From positions 1-64,000 of the forward strand of contig NZ_CADFEJ010000009.1 of NCBI RefSeq assembly GCF_902833055.1: a stretch of DNA of 64,000 nucleotides. The letters run 5' to 3'. The stretch's first letter is position 1; every line of letters begins with the position of its first letter. Shown here piece after piece: positions 59,240-64,000 of this stretch. The stretch is from Burkholderia territorii (lineage in GTDB: Bacteria > Pseudomonadota > Gammaproteobacteria > Burkholderiales > Burkholderiaceae). The position numbers and the translations under genes are program-made. The notes under the pieces are model-generated. The model was not told where the DNA came from. It saw nothing but the letters and a program-made list of their open reading frames with translations, and did no database searches.

Positions 59240-59826
59240 CAATCAAACACCTTTTTCCACTACGGCTCGCGGCCGTCCTGCTGGTCGCGTTGACGCTGTG
59301 CCTGACCGTCGTTCGGTCGGCGCGTGCCGAGTCCATCGCCGTGCAGCGCGCATCGCTGCAGGCCGACGGAAGCGGCTGGAGCCTCGATGCCCGCTTCGAT
59401 TTCGAGCTGAATCCGAACCTCGAGGATGCCGTCAACAAGGGCATCCCGCTTTACTTCACGACCGACTTCGAACTGAGCCGCGCGCGCTGGTACTGGTTCG
59501 ACGAGCAGCCGGTGTCGGTATCGCAGACGATGCGCCTGTCGTTCCAGCCGCTCACACGCGAATACCGCGTGTCGACGGGCGGGCTGCAACTCGGCTTCCC
59601 GTCGCTGAAGGACGCGCTCGCGGTCGTTCGGCACATCACGTCGTGGCACGTGATCGACCGCAACCAGGTGCGCGCTGGCGAAACCTACACCGCCTCGGTA
59701 CGCATGCAGCTCGATACGGCGCTGATGCCCAAGCCGTTCCAGGTCGACGCGGTGAACAACCGCGACTGGACGCTCGGGTCCGACTGGAAGCGCTTCACTT
59801 TCACGGTGACCGAACGTGCTAAATAA
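59236..59826 (+). CDS. DUF4390 secreted protein
   Basis: This gene encodes 196 residues. GTG at 59236 overlaps the rsmB stop in GTGA, so translation is coupled. A signal peptide ends at SARA near residue 31. The mature part is strand-rich and matches DUF4390 (WSLDARFDFELNPNLEDAVNKGIPLYF, then RARWYWFDE). It always accompanies ntrY in beta-proteobacteria, so a role linked to the NtrYX sensor is possible, for example periplasmic signal input. The function is unknown. Confidence 0.85.
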   Translation: MTIKHLFPLRLAAVLLVALTLCLTVVRSARAESIAVQRASLQADGSGWSLDARFDFELNPNLEDAVNKGIPLYFTTDFELSRARWYWFDEQPVSVSQTMRLSFQPLTREYRVSTGGLQLGFPSLKDALAVVRHITSWHVIDRNQVRAGETYTASVRMQLDTALMPKPFQVDAVNNRDWTLGSDWKRFTFTVTERAK

Positions 59827-62230
59827 AGTGCGCCGCGCGGCCAGCGGGAAAAGCCTCCTCGTTCGCGTGATCGTGTCGACCGTCGCGCTCACGGCACTGC
59901 TGCTGCTCGTGCTGCTCGCGGCCGCGAGCGCGAACACCGAATTCTTCGACCGCTACTACTCGTGGCTGTACGCGATGAACATCATCGTCGCGCTCGTGTT
60001 CCTGCTGGTGGTTCTCGGGCTGATCGGGATGATCGTCGTGCGCCTGCGGAAGGGCAAGTTCGGCACGCGGCTGCTCGCGAAGCTCGCGGTGTTCTTCGCG
60101 CTCGTCGGCGTGGTGCCGGGCGGGATCATCTACATCGTGTCGTACCAGTTCGTGTCGCGCAGCATCGAGTCATGGTTCGACGTGAACGTCGAGACCGCGT
60201 TGACGGCCGGCCTGAACCTCGGCCGCGGGATGCTCGACGCGTCGCTGTCCGACCTGCAGACGAAGGCGCGGCTGATGTCGGACCAGCTCGCGAGCGTCGA
60301 TGCGAACACGAACGGCACGACGCTCACGCTGTTGCGCCTGCGCGATCAGTTCGGCGTGCAGGACGCGACGATCGTCGAGCCGAGCCGCGGCGGCTCCGGC
60401 GCGGCGCCCGACCTGCACATCGTTGCGCAGGCATCGGGCAATTTCGCCGCGCTGATTCCGGACGACCTGCCGACGCCGCTGATGCTGAGCCAGGCGCGCG
60501 AACACGGCGCATACGCAGCGATCGAGGGCGAGGTCGATGGCGATCCGCGCGCGCACGGCGCGAAGGGCGCGCTGCGGCTGCGCGTCGTGCGGCCGATTCC
60601 CGATGCGACGACGTCGTTGCTGCAACCGGCGGAGCGATTCCTGCAGCTCACGCAGCCAGTGCCGCCCGCGCTCGCGCACAACGCCGACGCGGTGCAGCGC
60701 GCGTATCGCGAATATCAGGAGAAGTCGCTCGGCCGCACCGGGCTGCGCAAGATGTACATCGGCACGCTGACGCTCGCGCTGTTCCTTGCGACCTTCATCG
60801 CGATGATGCTCGCGCTCGCGCTCGGCCAGCAGCTCGCGCGGCCGCTGTTCCTGCTCGCGCAGGGCACGAAGGAGATCACGGAAGGCGACTACACGCCGAA
60901 GCGCGAGATCAAGTCGCGCGACGAGCTCGGCTTCCTCACGCAGTCGTTCAATGCGATGACGCGCCAGCTGTCCGAGGCGCGACAGGCGGTCGAGAAGAAC
61001 CGGATCGCGCTCGAGCATTCGAAGACGTATCTCGAGAGCATCCTCGCGAACCTGACGGCCGGCGTGTTCGTGCTCGACCGCCAGTTCCGGCTGACGACGG
61101 CCAACCGCGGCGCGGAGCGCATCTTCCGGCAGCCGTTCGGCTCGATGATCGGCACGGCGCTCGACCGGATCGGCGTCGTCGCGGAATTCGGTGCGATGGT
61201 GCGCAAGGCGTTCGCCGATCGCGAAGCGGCGTCGGACGGCGGCAGCGGCGATCGCGGACACTGGCAGCAGCAGTTCGCGATCGAGGTGCCGGGCGAAGCC
61301 GATCCGCTGACGTTGCTCGTGCGCGGCACGCGCCTCGTGTCGACGGTCGAGGGCGAGGCCGACGATCCGCAAACATCGGGTTACGTCGTCGTGTTCGACG
61401 ACATCTCCGACGTGATTTCCGCGCAGCGCTCGGTTGCATGGGGCGAGGTCGCGCGGCGGCTCGCGCACGAGATCAAGAATCCGCTGACGCCGATCCAGCT
61501 GTCGGCCGAACGGCTGCAGATGAAGCTGTCCGACAAGCTCGCACCGTCCGATGCGGATGTGCTCAAGCGCGGCGCGACGATGATCGTCAACCAGGTGGCC
61601 GCGATGAAGCGGATGGTCGACGACTTCCGCGAATATGCGCGCACGCCGCCGGCGGTGCTCGCGAATCTGCAGTTGAACGACCTGGCGAGCGAAGTGCTCG
61701 GGCTATACGGCGTGGGCGAAGGCAAGAGCGCGATCGTCGCAGAGCTCGCGCCGTCGCTGCCGGTGATTCGCGGCGACGCGACGCAATTGCGCCAGGTGAT
61801 TCACAACCTGCTGCAGAACGCGCAGGATTCGGTCGCGGAAGTCGCGCATCCGCGTGTGTTGATCGAAACCAAGACAGTAGAATATGGCGATCCCGACGCC
61901 GAGGGCAAAACGCGCGTCGCGGTACGTCTTACCGTGTCCGATAACGGGCCGGGTTTTCCGGCACGCATCCTGACCCGTGCGTTCGAGCCTTACGTGACGA
62001 CGAAGGCGAAGGGTACGGGCCTCGGGTTGGCCACGGTCAAGAAAATCGTCGACGAGCACGGCGCGCGAATCGATCTGCGCAATCGCATGCACGGCGAGAC
62101 CGTCGAGGGTGCGCAGGTGTCGATCCTGTTCCTGCAGATGGCGAGCGATACGCCGGGCGCCGAAACGGGCGCGCAGGGCGGGGCGGCCCCCGCAAAGACA
62201 AAAGCAAGTGTGCAGACAAAGGCAGCGTAA
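59816..62230 (+). CDS. ntrY: NtrY-like sensor histidine kinase
   Basis: This gene encodes 804 residues from a GTG at 59816 that overlaps the end of the DUF4390 gene by 11 bp. Three N-terminal membrane segments lie in about 15-120, a periplasmic or extracytoplasmic part follows, then a membrane segment and HAMP (about 320-375), a PAS-like domain (about 400-510) and the kinase core with phosphoacceptor His551 in RRLAHEIKNPLTPIQLSAER. The ATPase domain has NLLQNAQDSV, DNGPGF and GTGLGLATVKKI. It phosphorylates the downstream response regulator and is thought to sense nitrogen or redox state. Confidence 0.94.
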   Translation: MLNKVRRAASGKSLLVRVIVSTVALTALLLLVLLAAASANTEFFDRYYSWLYAMNIIVALVFLLVVLGLIGMIVVRLRKGKFGTRLLAKLAVFFALVGVVPGGIIYIVSYQFVSRSIESWFDVNVETALTAGLNLGRGMLDASLSDLQTKARLMSDQLASVDANTNGTTLTLLRLRDQFGVQDATIVEPSRGGSGAAPDLHIVAQASGNFAALIPDDLPTPLMLSQAREHGAYAAIEGEVDGDPRAHGAKGALRLRVVRPIPDATTSLLQPAERFLQLTQPVPPALAHNADAVQRAYREYQEKSLGRTGLRKMYIGTLTLALFLATFIAMMLALALGQQLARPLFLLAQGTKEITEGDYTPKREIKSRDELGFLTQSFNAMTRQLSEARQAVEKNRIALEHSKTYLESILANLTAGVFVLDRQFRLTTANRGAERIFRQPFGSMIGTALDRIGVVAEFGAMVRKAFADREAASDGGSGDRGHWQQQFAIEVPGEADPLTLLVRGTRLVSTVEGEADDPQTSGYVVVFDDISDVISAQRSVAWGEVARRLAHEIKNPLTPIQLSAERLQMKLSDKLAPSDADVLKRGATMIVNQVAAMKRMVDDFREYARTPPAVLANLQLNDLASEVLGLYGVGEGKSAIVAELAPSLPVIRGDATQLRQVIHNLLQNAQDSVAEVAHPRVLIETKTVEYGDPDAEGKTRVAVRLTVSDNGPGFPARILTRAFEPYVTTKAKGTGLGLATVKKIVDEHGARIDLRNRMHGETVEGAQVSILFLQMASDTPGAETGAQGGAAPAKTKASVQTKAA

Positions 62231-62932
62231 ATGGCAACCATCCTGGTGGTAGATGATGAAATGGGCATCCGGGAATTGCTCTCGGAGATCCTCAGCGATG
62301 AAGGACATGTCGTCGAGGCGGCGGAAAACGCGCAGGCCGCGCGGGAATACCGTCTGAATCAGGCGCCCGATCTCGTGCTGCTCGATATCTGGATGCCCGA
62401 TACCGACGGCGTCACGCTGCTCAAGGAATGGGCGGCACAGGGCCTGTTGACGATGCCCGTGATCATGATGTCCGGGCACGCGACGATCGACACGGCCGTC
62501 GAGGCGACGAAGATCGGCGCACTCGATTTCCTCGAGAAACCGATCGCGCTGCAGAAACTGCTGAAGTCCGTCGAGCACGGGCTCGCGCGCGGCGCGGCAC
62601 CGGTGTCCGTCAACGCAGCGGCGAAATCCGGTGTCGGGCCAGCAGCGGGGCCGGCGGCAGTCGCATCCGCGGCGGCGCTGCCGACGCTCGGCGACGACAT
62701 GGCCTCGGCACTCGGCCTCGCGGGCCAGACGGCCGCGATTCCGTTCGACATCCCGTTGCGCGAAGCGCGCGACGCCTTCGAGCGCGCGTACTTCGAATAT
62801 CACCTCGCGCGCGAGAACGGCAGCATGACGCGCGTCGCGGAAAAGACGGGCCTCGAGCGCACGCACCTGTATCGCAAGCTCAAGCAACTCGGCGTCGAGC
62901 TCGGCAAGAAGCCGTCGGAAGGCGCCGCGTAA
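62231..62932 (+). CDS. ntrX: NtrX-like response regulator without AAA+ domain
   Basis: This gene encodes 233 residues, starting directly after ntrY. The receiver domain (1-120) has acidic pocket DDE at 8-10, phosphoacceptor Asp52 in LLDIWMPD, and Lys in LEKPIALQ. After an Ala/Pro-rich linker (about 125-165), a Fis-type HTH ends the protein (YFEYHLARENGSMTRVAEKTGLERTHLYRKLKQLG). The sigma-54 AAA+ domain found in alpha-proteobacterial NtrX, of about 450 residues, is absent. So the regulator cannot drive sigma-54 transcription directly and probably acts as a classic DNA-binding activator or repressor. Confidence 0.9.
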   Translation: MATILVVDDEMGIRELLSEILSDEGHVVEAAENAQAAREYRLNQAPDLVLLDIWMPDTDGVTLLKEWAAQGLLTMPVIMMSGHATIDTAVEATKIGALDFLEKPIALQKLLKSVEHGLARGAAPVSVNAAAKSGVGPAAGPAAVASAAALPTLGDDMASALGLAGQTAAIPFDIPLREARDAFERAYFEYHLARENGSMTRVAEKTGLERTHLYRKLKQLGVELGKKPSEGAA

Positions 62933-62993
62933 AATATTTCGCGAAAACACTTGCGCAAGTGGAGATGGGTGGATATACTTTCTCTTCTTCGTT

Positions 62994-63069
62994 GGCCCGG
63001 TAGCTCAGTTGGTAGAGCAGCGGATTGAAAATCCGCGTGTCGATGGTTCGATTCCGTCCCAGGCCACCA
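62994..63069 (+). tRNA. tRNA-Phe (anticodon GAA)
   Basis: A 76-nt cloverleaf with encoded CCA: acceptor GGCCCGG / CCAGGCC, D arm GCTC / GAGC, anticodon arm GCGGA / TCCGC with loop TTGAAAA (anticodon GAA), and T arm GATGG / CCGTC with TTCGATT. The acceptor stem has one C-A mismatch, position 5 against 68, which is unusual. All other stems pair. A terminator follows at 63078-63111. Confidence 0.95.
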
Positions 63070-63077
63070 GCAGTTCC

Positions 63078-63111
63078 AACCCCAAGAATCGGAAGGTTCT
63101 TGGGGTTTTTC
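63078..63111 (+). terminator. tRNA-Phe terminator
   Basis: AACCCCAAGAA (63078-63088) pairs perfectly with TTCTTGGGGTT (63097-63107), followed by T at 63106-63110. It lies 8 bp past the tRNA end. Confidence 0.93.
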
Positions 63112-63418
63112 GTTTGTGGTGGGCTTGCGCGGCATTGGCGGTGCGCCCGGCAGCATTCGTCGGGGCGTGATAAAATCCGTGCCCGCTCAATGACTTAGCG
63201 CACCGCTTCATGCGCACGGCAGGGCAGCCCGCAGGCGCCGCCGTGACGCGCGGCAACGATGCCGCGCGATGGGCGGTATAAGCGCGCTGCCGCGTTCGCG
63301 GCCGACCGCGCTGCCTATACTGGTCGAGCCGGCGCAGGCCGGCACGCGTCGGGCCGTCCGGCGGCAGCCGGCCCCGGGCGCAGCGCGACGCGAGCCTACA
63401 CATTCACGGAGTATCACG
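63112..63418 (+). other. queC upstream region with candidate promoters
   Basis: There is no gene here. TGATAAAAT at 63168-63176 is an extended -10-like box, and TATACT at 63316-63321 is a second -10-like box, the nearer to queC. I saw no preQ1 riboswitch; the known preQ1-I core is absent by eye. Confidence 0.4.
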
Positions 63419-64000
63419 GTGATTCGGACAGACGCTAAAGACGGCGCGCTCGTGTTGTTTTCCGGCGGGCAGGACTCGGCCACGTGCGTGGCCTGGGCTC
63501 TGGAACGCTACCAGACGGTCGAGACGCTCGGCTTCGATTACGGCCAGCGTCATCGCGTCGAACTCGAATGTCGCGAAGGCGTGCGCGACGCGCTGAAGCG
63601 TCAGTTTCCCGCGTGGGCGGGCCGTCTCGGCGACGATCACATGATCGACCTGTCGGTGCTCGGCGCGATCAGCGATACCGCGATGACGCGCACGATCGAG
63701 ATCGAGACCGCGGCGAACGGCTTGCCGAACACGTTCGTGCCGGGCCGCAACCTGCTGTTCATGACGATCGCGGCCGCGATTGCCTATCGCCGCGGCTTGC
63801 GCGTGCTGGTCGGCGGGATGTGCGAGACCGACTTCTCGGGCTACCCGGACTGCCGCGACGACACGATGAAGGCGCTGCAGGTCGCGCTGAACCTCGGGAT
63901 GGACACTCGCATCGTGCTCGAGACGCCGCTGATGTGGCTCGACAAGGCACAGACCTGGCAACTCGCCGAGCAACTCGGCGGCGAGGCGCTCGTCGAGCTG
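63419..64000 (+). CDS. queC: 7-cyano-7-deazaguanine synthase QueC, 5' part (cut by window end)
   Basis: This gene starts with GTG at 63419, preceded by GGAG 8 nt before. It is open to the end of the window (194 codons). [16 protein letters not shown] is the PP-loop ATP-binding motif of the ATP-pyrophosphatase family, and [10 protein letters not shown] and [16 protein letters not shown] are QueC features. The Cys in [13 protein letters not shown] is consistent, though the C-terminal zinc-site cysteines lie beyond the window. It makes preQ0 from carboxy-7-deazaguanine for queuosine synthesis. Confidence 0.93.
   Translation, partial: MIRTDAKDGALVLFSGGQDSATCVAWALERYQTVETLGFDYGQRHRVELECREGVRDALKRQFPAWAGRLGDDHMIDLSVLGAISDTAMTRTIEIETAANGLPNTFVPGRNLLFMTIAAAIAYRRGLRVLVGGMCETDFSGYPDCRDDTMKALQVALNLGMDTRIVLETPLMWLDKAQTWQLAEQLGGEALVEL

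Overview
The window looks like the origin-proximal part of the main chromosome of a Burkholderia, most likely the B. cepacia complex. The evidence is the very high GC content, the order dnaA-dnaN-gyrB divergent from rpmH-rnpA-yidD-yidC-mnmE, the beta-proteobacterial def-fmt-htpX-rsmB-ntrY-ntrX block, and a PlcN-type phospholipase C. This rests on gene content and protein family resemblance only; no database search was made.

Layout. 1-143: 3' end of a 5S rRNA and its terminator. 334-4818: an accessory island that becomes visibly AT-richer, with a SymE-like small protein, a Dcm-like cytosine-5 methyltransferase, a Vsr mismatch endonuclease and a MvaI/BcnI-family endonuclease; together these form a predicted CCWGG restriction-modification-repair system between the rRNA operon and gyrB. 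5082-15943: replication and core genes (gyrB, dnaN, dnaA, a candidate origin region, rpmH, rnpA, yidD, yidC, an XRE-type regulator, mnmE). 15944-29464: housekeeping and accessory genes (a tiny lipoprotein, a diguanylate cyclase, a DUF2795 protein, a tiny membrane protein, speG, a secreted protein, yaeQ, a VOC protein, a predicted sRNA, ada-alkA, gshA, a DUF4148 protein, lldP behind three 49-bp tandem repeats, and a LysR regulator).

29695-42451: plcN followed by a complete oxidative 2-aminoethylphosphonate (2-AEP) locus. A GntR/FCD regulator is followed by the minus-strand operon phnS-phnT-permease-phnW-FAD oxidoreductase, and phnA-phnY lie on the plus strand. The inferred route is uptake of 2-AEP, transamination by PhnW to phosphonoacetaldehyde, oxidation by PhnY to phosphonoacetate, and hydrolysis by PhnA to acetate and phosphate. 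The phnS and phnA promoters overlap face to face, and a 10-bp motif there recurs at the gntR promoter, which suggests one regulator controls all three units.

42689-49588: an alpha/beta hydrolase divergent from a CGNR regulator across a perfect inverted repeat, a DUF3592 membrane protein, tRNA-Lys(CUU), a thioesterase-patatin pair, and a D-2-hydroxyacid dehydrogenase divergent from a LysR regulator. 49723-64000: topB, a thioredoxin-like protein, dprA, def, fmt, a LysE exporter, htpX, the rsmB-DUF4390-ntrY-ntrX operon, a tRNA-Phe with an acceptor-stem mismatch, and the start of queC, cut by the window edge.

No CRISPR array, insertion sequence or prophage was seen. The items most worth following up are the predicted anti-Shine-Dalgarno sRNA at 21333-21400, the overlapping divergent phn promoters with their shared operator motif, the two-domain MvaI-like endonuclease paired with a Dcm-like methylase, the 49-bp repeats before lldP and the two unannotated small proteins.
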